From assembly GCA_045605445.1 (NCBI GenBank), contig JAZUPZ010000001.1, positions 1-21,290 on the forward strand: 21,290 nucleotides of DNA, read 5' to 3'. Below are positions 7,273 to 13,697 of the stretch, in pieces. Under the pieces are notes generated by a model, which saw nothing but the letters and a program-made list of their open reading frames with translations, did no database searches and was not told the DNA's origin. The position numbers and the translations under genes are program-made. Every line of letters begins with the position of its first letter. Within the stretch, counting starts at the first letter, position 1. This stretch comes from CAZMHL01 sp045605445 (GTDB taxonomy: Bacteria > Bacillota > Clostridia > RGIG6154).

Positions 7273-8325
7273 TTATAAAATATATACCCTTGCGGCTCTT
7301 CTGCCAAAGGCAATTGCCTGAGAGTGAGAATCGTAGAAAAGGTCAATTCTTGCACCTTTTATTGCTCCGCCGGTGTCGCCTGCAATTGCATAGCCGTAAG
7401 ACCATGAACCGTCAACTGCTTCAATGTAAAGTCTGGTTCCCAGGGGAATAACTCTCGGGTCAACTGCTATAACGCCGTACTGGGCACGCATACCCGAAGC
7501 GGTAATGCCGTAGCCTCTGTCTCCCGGGTTTTTGCCGCAGCTTGCATAAGAAAGGTCGTAAGCTGTAGCGGTAACGTTAATAACGCTTCTGTACTCTGTG
7601 GGAGCGTTGGCGCTTGCTGTTCCCGGAATAACCTCTGCAGCGTAAGGACGTTCTTTTGTTCCTACTCTTTTAACTGCATCTTCAGGACGGGTAACAACAT
7701 TTTCTGAAACAAGAACCTTTGAAACTTCAACGCCGTTTTCAACTCTTACGTTGTAAACCTTTTTAACAAGTCCGTCGTTTCCTCGTTTGTTAAAACGAAC
7801 ATCGCCCTTATACATTGTGTCATCGGGGATTTCGATAACGCCCTTTGCTATAATTTCTTCTTCTTCGATTTCCTTTTCCTCAACTGAAATTGCTGTTGCA
7901 ACAAGAATGTTTGAAGCTTCGTCGTAGTCGAAGTTTAAAACGTCGTCCTCGTCAAGAACAATTCCTATGTTCTTAAGGTAATCCTTGTTGATAACCTCAG
8001 AGGTGAAATCGTTGTAGCTGTACTCGCCGTATTTAACGAGAACAGGTTTTTTACTGCTTATGTTAATTTCGCAGTCTGCGGTAATTTCTGTTTCCGGTGA
8101 AGGGATAACTTTAACATCTTCGCCGATTTCAATTCCTGTTTCTTTAAGGAAATCAGAAACCGTGTTTGCACTTGTGGTTACTACCTGTGTTTTAGTGTTG
8201 TTTATAAATGTAATTTCGTAAGATGTGTCATCGTAGGTAAAACCGGAAAGAACCGGTACAGCGGCGAGAAGAATTGTCGCCGATGCCATTACACCGCAAA
8301 TCAATCTCTTTGATTTTATATTCAT
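7273..8325 (-). CDS. secreted cell-wall protein with DUF348, G5 and 3D domains (YabE-like)
   Basis: 350 residues, ATG at 8323-8325 after GGAGG. A signal peptide covers about 1-28 (LICGVMASATILLAAVPVLS). DUF348-type ubiquitin-like repeats lie at about 38-85 (ITFINNTKTQVVTTSANTVS) and 92-140, a G5 domain at about 150-226 and a C-terminal 3D domain at about 252-350. The 3D domain carries its three Asp motifs: AVDPRVIPLGTRLYI, AGDTGGAIKG and ARIDLFY. The architecture matches Bacillus YabE and the Rpf-like/Sps group, which act on peptidoglycan, the 3D fold being related to MltA lytic transglycosylase. A wall-lytic or remodelling role, perhaps in growth resumption, is inferred. It has its own strong promoter. 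Confidence 0.9.
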   Translation of the reverse strand: MNIKSKRLICGVMASATILLAAVPVLSGFTYDDTSYEITFINNTKTQVVTTSANTVSDFLKETGIEIGEDVKVIPSPETEITADCEINISSKKPVLVKYGEYSYNDFTSEVINKDYLKNIGIVLDEDDVLNFDYDEASNILVATAISVEEKEIEEEEIIAKGVIEIPDDTMYKGDVRFNKRGNDGLVKKVYNVRVENGVEVSKVLVSENVVTRPEDAVKRVGTKERPYAAEVIPGTASANAPTEYRSVINVTATAYDLSYASCGKNPGDRGYGITASGMRAQYGVIAVDPRVIPLGTRLYIEAVDGSWSYGYAIAGDTGGAIKGARIDLFYDSHSQAIAFGRRAARVYIL

Positions 8326-8378
8326 AAATCCTCCAAACTAAGAGCATAAAAAACGCCCTTGTTTTTTTCAACTCTGCT

Positions 8379-8407
8379 ATTGTAACACTTTTTTAACAAT
8401 TTGTCAA
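8379..8407 (-). promoter_or_regulatory. sigma-A promoter of the 3D-domain gene
   Basis: On the minus strand TTGACA (8402-8407) and TACAAT (8379-8384) are 17 bases apart. The predicted start is near 8372, giving a leader of about 47 nt. Confidence 0.85.
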
Positions 8408-8782
8408 ATTTTTTTTAAAATTTCCTCATTTCTTCATTATTTTATTCAGAAAAAAACAAGAATATTCTTCCAAATTTGAAAAAAATCCGTAAAAAAAAGC
8501 CCCTTTTCAGGCAAAATCCCCCAAAATGCAGGAAAAATAAGGATTAAAATTTTTGTAACAATTTGTGCAATAATTAAAACATACTAACCACTATATAATG
8601 TGTATCAGAGAATTTTTACAGCTTGGTTCCGCAATGGGACAGGGGAGAATATTTGTAGTAAAAAGGCATAATAAAAAAGAAAAATCTCAAAAATTTGAGA
8701 TTTTACTACATTTGGTTATAAAAATTAACGATTTTATATAGCTTCACATATACTTATTCGACCTTTTTGCATTCCCTTTTGG
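8408..8782. other. gene-free AT-rich spacer of about 375 bp
   Basis: No convincing reading frame. The right part holds the hairpin repeat at 8662-8727. In the middle, TATAAT (8594-8599, +) and a small stem GTTCC/GGGAC around 8623-8640 (within TTGGTTCCGCAATGGGACAGG) could belong to a small + strand transcript, but no good -35 supports it. The rest is A/T-rich with homopolymer runs. Confidence 0.5.
8662..8727 (-). repeat. AACCAAATGTAG hairpin repeat, copy 1, doubling as terminator of the tlpA gene
   Basis: Read on the minus strand it has AACCAAATGTAG (8706-8717), the perfect stem AAAATCTCAAA (8681-8691)/TTTGAGATTTT (8694-8704), a T-rich tail and TATGCC. The same string of elements recurs on the + strand at 21222-21287. 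The stem followed by TTTTTCTTTTTTATT is a reasonable terminator for the minus-strand thioredoxin gene ending at 8783. TGTAGTAAAA (8654-8663) can also pair with TTTTACTACA (8701-8710), nesting the hairpin. Confidence 0.65.
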
Positions 8783-9334
8783 TTAGTTTGTTAAGTTTTG
8801 AATGTACCCTTCAAGAACATTTTCGCTCATCGCTCCCGGATGGGATGCGAAAATGTTACCCTCGGAGTCAATAATAACGGTGTAGGGAATTGAATAAACG
8901 CTGTAGTTGGTTGCGCCTTCAAGCTTTGTGTCAAAGTAAACGGGGAAGGTGTAGCCGCTTGTGCTTATAAATTCTTGGGCGGTTGAAACTGTTTCGCTGC
9001 CGCCGTCGGTTAAGTTTACCATTATGAACTCAACCTCGTTTTTGTATTTTTTATACATTTTTTCAAAGGCGGGCATTTCCGATTTGCAGGGACCGCACCA
9101 GGATGCCCAGAAATTAAGAACAATTTTCTTTCCCTTAAAATCCGAAAGCTTTATAAAGCTGCCGTCGCTTTTCATAAATTCAAAGTCGGGCGCCTGAAGA
9201 GCATCTGTCTGCTCTGTTTCGGGAGGAAGCTCCTCCGGCACATAATTTTCAACCAGATAGTTGTAGCCCACCACCGCAAGGGCAATTATAAGAACAAAAA
9301 CAACTATCAGTATTATAAGATTTCTGTTTTCCAT
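8783..9334 (-). CDS. membrane-anchored TlpA/ResA-type thiol-disulfide oxidoreductase
   Basis: 183 residues, ATG at 9332-9334 with GAGGT inside the end of ccdA upstream. One membrane anchor (about 6-27) and a Glu/Pro-rich linker precede a thioredoxin fold facing outside the cell. The active site is WASWCGPC with Cys80 and Cys83, and the cis-Pro loop is SIPYTVII. APDFEF and LSDFKGKKIVLNFW are typical of the AhpC-TSA/TlpA group. It is four bases after ccdA, which would supply its electrons. In spore formers such pairs reduce exported proteins for cytochrome c or cortex assembly (ResA or StoA); with no haem genes near and a sporulation-rich window, the cortex role is the likelier inference, but not shown. 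Confidence 0.92.
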   Translation of the reverse strand: MENRNLIILIVVFVLIIALAVVGYNYLVENYVPEELPPETEQTDALQAPDFEFMKSDGSFIKLSDFKGKKIVLNFWASWCGPCKSEMPAFEKMYKKYKNEVEFIMVNLTDGGSETVSTAQEFISTSGYTFPVYFDTKLEGATNYSVYSIPYTVIIDSEGNIFASHPGAMSENVLEGYIQNLTN

Positions 9335-9338
9335 TTTT

Positions 9339-9992
9339 CTACCTCATTAAACCAAGTAAATTATTTAAAAATCCGAACATCATCAGAAGCCCTATAAGTA
9401 TAAGAAAGCTTCCGCAGATAAGGTTTATAATCCTGTAATGCTTTTTTATGCTGTTGAAAAGCCCCTTCAGCTTTTCAATAAGAACTGCTGAAATAAGAAA
9501 AGGAATTCCCATCCCAAGGGAGTAGGTAAAAAGAAGTAAAATTCCTTTTGCCGCCGTCGCCGAGGCAGATGCCATCATAATTGCCGAGCCTAAAAAGGCG
9601 CCAACGCAGGGAGTAAGGCTTACGGAAAATATAATTCCGAAAATAAAGGCGGAAAAAATGCTGTCAATAGTGTGAGCTCCGCTTATTCCTTTAAAAAAGG
9701 GAAGCCTTATTATTTCAAGAAAGGAAAGCCCGAAAATAATAACAATAAGCCCGCAGATTATGTTAACAATTTTCTGATATTTAATAAGGAAGAAACCAAC
9801 CGTTCCCGCAAAAAGCCCCAGAAGGGAAAATACAAGAGTAAAGCCAATAACAAAGGCAAGCGCCCTCTGAAAGATTTTCTCCTTCTTTCCGCTCCCGCCT
9901 GCAAAATAGGAAATGTAAATGGGCAGCATGGGAAGCATACAGGGGGAAATAAAAGATATTATCCCCTCAAGAAAAGTTATAACGTATTGCAA
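9339..9992 (-). CDS. ccdA: CcdA-type transmembrane electron transporter
   Basis: 217 residues, TTG start at 9990-9992 supported by GGGGTGA five bases upstream. About six membrane helices. The two redox cysteines of the CcdA/DsbD core are present: Cys18 in FISPCMLPMLP (helix 1) and Cys129 in SLTPCVGAFLG (helix 4). CcdA moves reducing equivalents from cytoplasmic thioredoxin across the membrane to extracytoplasmic TlpA-like partners, here surely the adjacent thioredoxin. First gene of a two-gene operon with an extended -10 promoter just upstream. Confidence 0.92.
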   Translation of the reverse strand: MQYVITFLEGIISFISPCMLPMLPIYISYFAGGSGKKEKIFQRALAFVIGFTLVFSLLGLFAGTVGFFLIKYQKIVNIICGLIVIIFGLSFLEIIRLPFFKGISGAHTIDSIFSAFIFGIIFSVSLTPCVGAFLGSAIMMASASATAAKGILLLFTYSLGMGIPFLISAVLIEKLKGLFNSIKKHYRIINLICGSFLILIGLLMMFGFLNNLLGLMR

Positions 9993-10011
9993 ATAATCAC
10001 CCCTTTTTTAT

Positions 10012-10020
10012 ATTATACCA
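10012..10020 (-). promoter_or_regulatory. extended -10 promoter of ccdA-tlpA
   Basis: On the minus strand TGGTATAAT: a perfect TATAAT (10012-10017) with the upstream TG of an extended -10. The -35 at 17 bases is poor (TTTGTT). The start would be only about 12 bases before the TTG codon. Confidence 0.6.
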
Positions 10021-10050
10021 CAAAAGACATAAAAAACAAATATACGAAAA

Positions 10051-10079
10051 AAGACTACGGAAGCTTTTTCCGTAGCCTT
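10051..10079 (-). terminator. CTACGGAA hairpin, copy 1
   Basis: CTACGGAA (10055-10062)/TTCCGTAG (10068-10075), followed on the minus strand by GTCTTTTTTCG. It would stop minus-strand transcripts before the ccdA promoter. It is related to hairpins at 10278-10308 and 10711-10740. Confidence 0.7.
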
Positions 10080-10277
10080 AATGTAAAATTTCTTTACCCG
10101 GAGGTTTTATTGACCCTCTCAAGTTCATATGATTCTGCACACATCATAGGGAAAATGGTGTAGTTGGTATGGTTAACAAAGCTCTCTGTTGTGTTTGATA
10201 TCTTATTTCTGTTTCCTAAAAATGAAATTTGCTCAGTTTTGGGAATTAAAAAATAAAGCGTTAAAAAATCATATAAC
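10080..10277. other. spacer between two CTACGG hairpins, possible gene remnant
   Basis: A minus-strand frame at 10094-10279 (61 residues, TTG start, no ribosome-binding site seen) fills the space between two related hairpins. It matches no family I know. The stretch ACACATCATAGGGAAAATGGTGTAG (10138-10162) loosely resembles AAAAATGGTGTAGTG at 11130-11144. I treat this as a degenerate noncoding cassette or decayed gene. Confidence 0.35.
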
Positions 10278-10308
10278 AAAAGGACTATGGAATTTCCGTA
10301 GTCCTTTT
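10278..10308. terminator. CTACGGAA hairpin, copy 2 (bidirectional)
   Basis: AAAAGGACTATGGAA (10278-10292) pairs with TTCCGTAGTCCTTTT (10294-10308), with one G/T wobble, giving A-tracts on one side and T-tracts on the other in both directions. It lies downstream of the ribbon-helix-helix gene on the minus strand. Confidence 0.7.
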
Positions 10309-10332
10309 AAGTTTCAGGCGTATTTTTTCAAT

Positions 10333-10440
10333 TTTTTTGCACATTGGTGCGGTGAAGTTTTGAACTGAGGTTCAAAGTAAAGTTGCCGGGATTCTTATAT
10401 GCGCAAAATGGAGCAGGGAATAAATTAAACACGACAGAAC
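10333..10440. repeat. composite noncoding repeat, copy A
   Basis: Three parts: a left flank TTTTTTGCACATTGG (from 10333), one 43-bp unit (10348-10390) containing TTTGAA...TTCAAA inverted arms, and a right flank with TTATATGCGCAAAATGGAGCAGGGAATAAATT (10395-10425). All three parts recur in copy B (10755-11165). On the minus strand the right flank of both copies reads VFNLF...PF, which could be a decayed coding end. Confidence 0.65.
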
Positions 10441-10449
10441 TGTATCTGT

Positions 10450-10629
10450 TCATTTTCTTTTGCCTTTCAGATCTTGGTTTATTAAATCGGTTAAATATTC
10501 ATTTATAGAATAGCCGGGATTTTTTGTTTTCCGGTCAATTACCTTTTTCCATATTTCAGCATATAGCTCCGGCGGAATACGCAATACAAATTTTTGCTTG
10601 GAATGTGTTGCCACCCCTGTTTTATTCAC
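10450..10629 (-). CDS. small ribbon-helix-helix (Arc/antitoxin-like) protein
   Basis: 59 residues from a GTG start at 10627-10629, chosen because GGGAG lies 8 bases upstream; an ATG eight codons earlier has no ribosome-binding site. The layout fits a ribbon-helix-helix DNA-binding fold: a basic beta strand KQKFVLRI (about 11-18), helix PELYAEIWKKVIDRK, the turn NPGYS and helix INEYLTDLINQDL, then a basic tail. Arc/CopG/HicB-type antitoxins and small regulators look like this. No toxin-like partner adjoins it. The promoter overlaps a perfect palindrome, so self-repression is likely (inference). It lies in the repeat-rich accessory stretch. Confidence 0.7.
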   Translation of the reverse strand: MNKTGVATHSKQKFVLRIPPELYAEIWKKVIDRKTKNPGYSINEYLTDLINQDLKGKRK

Positions 10630-10667
10630 CCATCTCACTCCCAGTAATATCATAATATTATGTAATT

Positions 10668-10696
10668 ATGATATCATTATTTTGGGGAAATGTCAA
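10668..10696 (-). promoter_or_regulatory. promoter and palindromic operator of the ribbon-helix-helix gene
   Basis: On the minus strand TTGACA (10691-10696) and TATCAT (10668-10673) are 17 bases apart. The -10 lies inside the perfect palindrome ATGATATCAT (10668-10677). A related half, TTATGATATTA, occurs about 20 bases downstream near 10645-10656. This fits an autorepressed promoter. Confidence 0.6.
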
Positions 10697-10710
10697 TGTT
10701 TCACACAAAA

Positions 10711-10740
10711 AAAGACTACGGAGACTTTTTCGTAGTCTTT
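10711..10740. terminator. CTACGGAA hairpin, copy 3
   Basis: AAAGACTACG (10711-10720) pairs with CGTAGTCTTT (10731-10740) around GAGACTTTTT. It sits just upstream of the promoter of the ribbon-helix-helix gene, insulating it from minus-strand readthrough. Confidence 0.65.
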
Positions 10741-10770
10741 AAGTATAGGCTTAACTTTTTTGCACATTGG

Positions 10771-10942
10771 TGCAGGGAAGCTTTGAATCAGGCTTCAAAG
10801 TGAAGTTGCCGGTTGCGGTGAAGTTTTGAACCGGGCTTCAAAGTGAAGTTGCCGGTTGTGGTGAAGTTTTGAATCAGGCTTCAAAGTGAAGTTGCCGGTT
10901 GTGGTGAAGTTTTTGATTCTCAAAAGTGAAGTTAAGTTTGCC
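10771..10942. repeat. 43-bp tandem repeat (3 good units plus 1 diverged)
   Basis: Units begin at 10771, 10814, 10857 and 10900, exactly 43 bases apart. Each has GGTGAAGTTTTGAA, a 4-5 base spacer, GGCTTCAAAGTGAAG and TTGCCGGT. TTTGAA and TTCAAA form an inverted pair inside each unit. The fourth unit is diverged. A lone fifth unit is at 10348-10390. Confidence 0.85.
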
Positions 10943-11054
10943 GCTCTGCCGAAAGACTGAACTTCACTATTCATAATAACTTTACTTACGAAGTAAACTT
11001 CACTTGCCGTAAGGCAAACTCAGATAAATAATTTCGCTTTCGAAATTATTTATC
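10929..11054. repeat. cluster of short palindromes (TTGCC/GGCAA, AACTTCAC, GATAAATAATTTCG)
   Basis: TTTACTT (10981-10987)/AAGTAAA (10991-10997); TTGCC (11004-11008)/GGCAA (11013-11017); and a perfect 14-bp stem GATAAATAATTTCG (11023-11036)/CGAAATTATTTATC (11041-11054) with loop CTTT. AACTTCAC occurs twice as the complement of the GTGAAGTT in the tandem units. Confidence 0.75.
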
Positions 11055-11071
11055 AAGCGGCTTCATTGTTG
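11050..11071. repeat. exact 22-bp copy of the lysS 3' end (putative att site, distal)
   Basis: TTATCAAGCGGCTTCATTGT plus TG is identical to 13705-13726, inside the last codons of lysS. Read on the minus strand it gives ATG AAG CCG CTT GAT AAA TAA, that is MKPLDK and stop, like the true end MKPLDNK minus one codon. Allowing that missing codon, the match extends seven more bases. Confidence 0.75.
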
Positions 11072-11220
11072 TCTTTGTGCCCACAATTCATAATATTCAT
11101 TTGTGTCGTTTTCAGGACACCTTATATGCAAAAATGGTGTAGTGAATAAATTGAACACGATAAAACCGTCCCGTTGTGTTCCAATTCGATTTTTTCTATA
11201 AATTTACCTTTCAATTTTTA

Positions 11221-11239
11221 CATTTTATGACCTCCTTTC
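11221..11239 (-). other. consensus ribosome-binding site followed by ATG-TAA
   Basis: On the minus strand AAAGGAGGTCATAAAATG is followed immediately by TAA (11218-11220). A TTG six bases after the ATG would open a 30-residue frame (LKGKFIEKIELEHNGTV...). It lies below the NTPase terminator and probably marks a decayed gene. Confidence 0.35.
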
Positions 11240-11244
11240 CGCAA

Positions 11245-11276
11245 ACAAAAAAGCCGTACCATTTCTGATACGACTT
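11245..11276 (-). terminator. terminator of the KAP NTPase gene
   Basis: On the minus strand AAGTCGTA (11269-11276)/TACGGCTT (11251-11258) with one G/T wobble, followed by TTTTTTG. It is 12 bases after the stop. Confidence 0.75.
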
Positions 11277-11287
11277 TATGTGTAATG

Positions 11288-13465
11288 TTATTCTTTTATC
11301 CAGTGGGGAAGTAACTCATTAATCTTTTTACGTGACAGTTGTTTGTAATCGCTTTTGTCTACCAATTCATACCACAGCGAAAAAGCAATAGCTACTTGTT
11401 TTTGTTCGTGGCTTAGTTCATTAAACAAATCGGTTGACTTTAAATCTTGTACCTTATGATATATGTCCTCAATGGTCAAATATTGGATAATGTTAGATTC
11501 TTTAAAAGACCAACCGCTATCATTGCTGCTATGCCATACATCTGCTGAAAAGTTTAAAAACTTTGGTACATTCTTTGCGTCTTTCAAACAGTTTTTCATA
11601 AATCCATCAAACTGTTCTTTATCCAAATATACCCACATTGTTTTTATAAGGTGGAATTTGTTACTATCCAAAAGCGTAACATCTTCAACAAGTAGTTTTA
11701 GTTTTTCTAAACATTTTTCCTCTATTGGTTTTAATGATTCCTCTGGGATTAAGCGATAAACGTAATCCGTACTATTTCCTATTCTTCCATAAGCTTGTTC
11801 TGTGCTTACAATATATTGCAACAAAACAGAGAATTCTTCTTTTGTTGAATTAGAAATATATTTCAATAACAATTTTGAACGATTGTCTTCATTTATTCTT
11901 TCTAATATAGACCATATGCATTGATGACAGTCATAGGACACGCTTGGTTCAAAAACACCTTTATTTTCTTCAAGAAAAGGTTCTACCTGAAGTTTAATAA
12001 TTTCGTCAAAAAACATTTCAAGGCGTTCCTCTGGTATTTTTTCTATACAACAATTTAACTCTTGCATATATGCTCGTAAAGAGTCAGTGTCTCTAAGAAT
12101 CTTGAGATATAGATGTAAACTTTGCTGTTCATAATCATATATTGTTTTCATTACATCATTTCTTGAAACTTTCACATCTTCAAGTGACAAATGAAAATAT
12201 AAACTACTATGTTCAGGCGATGATAATCTTTGTAAACGTCTTACTTCTTTTTCTTCCATTGTGCGCTCATATCCACCTGTTTTCCAAGAAAACTTAGGAA
12301 ATAAGTCTTGTACTATCGTTAACATTAATTCGGGATTTTTAGCGTATACATCTTCAAATATGGTTAGATAGTTTTTCTTATTTTCGTTTTGTTGTACCCT
12401 CGAAATACCCTCATAATAAGTTCCTGCTAATGTACTGATGTTATTCATAATCCAACAGTATATTTCCGGAGCGGCAATTTGTAAAGTAGTTATGCATAAT
12501 AAATCGACCCAATTGGTTTCGGAATGCATCAATTTATATTTCAATTTATATGTATTTACGACCCTATTAACATCTCTAATGCTATGTACAAATTTCGAAA
12601 TACAATCTCTAAATATTTTATTCCAATGGTCTTTATCCAATAAATCCTCAGTTGTATCAATTATAATTCTATTCAATTCACTACAGAGAACATTATGAAC
12701 TTGTTCTTTTTTTGCTTCAGGAACATTAAATGGAACTTGTATAATCTTTTCAAGATATTCTTCTCCGTCGCAATTTTGTTCCTCACTCAAAGCTCTGACA
12801 ACAACAGTTCTGTCAAAAGAAAGTAAGTATATCATATTGGGAAAGCCTGCAACAGAGTTTACTAACTGAAAAATTAATCGTATTTGTTCGTTATTTAACC
12901 TGTCTATGTCATCTATAATAACAATTATTTTTTGTTTTAGTTCCCTTAACACATTTATAACAAAATTCTTTTGGTTTTCGATACTATCCATATCATCCGA
13001 GATATCTGTCATTTGTTTTCCTAATCCTTCAACCAACGGCTTTAAAAGAGCAATAAACTCACCAACCTTAGGTATATACTTAGCATAATCAAAAATAGAG
13101 GAATACTTTTGAAGTGCATCACCTGCTTGTTTTAACTTTTCGTTATTGCTTTCTTTTTTTAGTATGGTAAAGATTTCTTTAAAAAACTGAGTTATTAATT
13201 GGTTTTTATCAGAGTAATTCCATGGGTTAAAGTTTATGATAATTGGTTTCTCATCTACAGACATATCTTGAGCTTTTTTATTTATTTCCTGCACAACCAT
13301 ATGAAGGATCGATGTTTTTCCGCAACCCCACTCACCGCATAAGCTTATTGCAAAATTTTCAGTATCTGTATACGCTAAAATAGCTTTGGCAAGTTCTTTT
13401 GAAAAAGTGGATCGATTTAATAAATCTTCTTCGATTCTCTCTATAGGTTTATCTGTATTAAACAT
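11288..13465 (-). CDS. stand-alone KAP-family P-loop NTPase
   Basis: 725 residues, start ATG 13463-13465 with GAGGTGA five bases upstream; a longer frame to 13567 would run through the promoter and lysS terminator and is rejected. N-terminal KAP NTPase: Walker A GEWGCGKT (about 44-51), FNPWNYSDKNQL (about 79-90), Walker B KIIVIIDDIDRL (about 179-190), sensor-like LLSFDRTVV (about 214-222) and EYLEKIIQVPF (about 236-246). The hydrophobic helices inserted in many KAP proteins are not evident, so it is probably cytoplasmic. The C-terminal 400 residues are helical and of no family I know. KAP NTPases occur in phage-exclusion proteins such as PifA and in mobile elements. Defence is a hypothesis here, supported by isolation, own promoter and flanking att-like repeats. 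Confidence 0.85.
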   Translation of the reverse strand: MFNTDKPIERIEEDLLNRSTFSKELAKAILAYTDTENFAISLCGEWGCGKTSILHMVVQEINKKAQDMSVDEKPIIINFNPWNYSDKNQLITQFFKEIFTILKKESNNEKLKQAGDALQKYSSIFDYAKYIPKVGEFIALLKPLVEGLGKQMTDISDDMDSIENQKNFVINVLRELKQKIIVIIDDIDRLNNEQIRLIFQLVNSVAGFPNMIYLLSFDRTVVVRALSEEQNCDGEEYLEKIIQVPFNVPEAKKEQVHNVLCSELNRIIIDTTEDLLDKDHWNKIFRDCISKFVHSIRDVNRVVNTYKLKYKLMHSETNWVDLLCITTLQIAAPEIYCWIMNNISTLAGTYYEGISRVQQNENKKNYLTIFEDVYAKNPELMLTIVQDLFPKFSWKTGGYERTMEEKEVRRLQRLSSPEHSSLYFHLSLEDVKVSRNDVMKTIYDYEQQSLHLYLKILRDTDSLRAYMQELNCCIEKIPEERLEMFFDEIIKLQVEPFLEENKGVFEPSVSYDCHQCIWSILERINEDNRSKLLLKYISNSTKEEFSVLLQYIVSTEQAYGRIGNSTDYVYRLIPEESLKPIEEKCLEKLKLLVEDVTLLDSNKFHLIKTMWVYLDKEQFDGFMKNCLKDAKNVPKFLNFSADVWHSSNDSGWSFKESNIIQYLTIEDIYHKVQDLKSTDLFNELSHEQKQVAIAFSLWYELVDKSDYKQLSRKKINELLPHWIKE

Positions 13466-13493
13466 AAATTCACCTCGCGCTTCTATTGCATAG

Positions 13494-13522
13494 ATTATAC
13501 CATGATTGTCATTGGAACGCAA
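13494..13522 (-). promoter_or_regulatory. promoter of the KAP NTPase gene
   Basis: On the minus strand TTGCGT (13517-13522), 17 bases, then TATAAT (13494-13499), with the TGG of an extended -10. Start near 13487, leader about 22 nt. It resembles the ccdA promoter, so the gene is probably expressed constitutively. Confidence 0.7.
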
Positions 13523-13537
13523 CAAATCTCTTTCACA

Positions 13538-13574
13538 CAAAAACTCCTTGCAACAATACGTTTGCAAGGAGTTT
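13538..13574 (-). terminator. terminator downstream of lysS
   Basis: AAACTCCTTGCAA (13541-13553) pairs perfectly with TTGCAAGGAGTTT (13562-13574), loop of 8, followed on the minus strand by TTTTTGTG. It is 124 bases beyond the lysS stop and separates lysS from the NTPase promoter. Confidence 0.85.
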
Positions 13575-13618
13575 AATAGTTAAGGTTCCTATTTAGTGCA
13601 TAACCTTTTGCATATTAT

Positions 13619-13646
13619 GGCGTAAGTTTGGCGTAAATTGGCGTAT
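13619..13646. repeat. three phased GGCGTA direct repeats near the lysS end
   Basis: GGCGTAA at 13619-13625 and 13630-13636 and GGCGTAT at 13640-13646: start-to-start spacing 11 and 10, one helical turn each. Such iterons resemble binding arms of a recombinase or excisionase. The position, 60-80 bases inside the lysS-side repeat, fits that reading. Confidence 0.55.
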
Positions 13647-13697
13647 TTTTTAATTCAGTCAACTCGTCAAACCCGCTATTTTACTGCACTTTTTTGA

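Larger units (their letters stand above)
10755..11165. repeat. composite noncoding repeat, copy B (expanded and interrupted)
   Basis: Left flank ACTTTTTTGCACATTGG (10754-10770) and right flank TTATATGCAAAAATGGTGTAGTGAATAAATT (11122-11152) match copy A, but the centre holds three to four tandem 43-bp units and about 200 bp of further palindromes plus the lysS-end copy. No gene is visible in this 650-bp stretch. Confidence 0.6.

Noticed and set aside
8594..8720. Small RNA gene starting from TATAAT at 8594-8599
   Set aside because: No acceptable -35 at 16-18 bases, and the hairpin is better explained as the minus-strand repeat and terminator.
8783..9992. Cytochrome c maturation locus
   Set aside because: Only ccdA and a TlpA-like protein are present; no ResB/ResC or other haem-handling gene is adjacent.
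10094..10279. 61-residue minus-strand gene
   Set aside because: TTG start without a ribosome-binding site and no recognisable family; kept only as a possible remnant.
10771..10942. CRISPR array
   Set aside because: The 43-bp units are directly contiguous with no variable spacers, and no cas gene is present.
13466..13567. Longer N-terminus of the KAP NTPase
   Set aside because: It would include the terminator hairpin and the -35/-10 promoter, while the ATG at 13465 has a well-spaced GAGGTGA.
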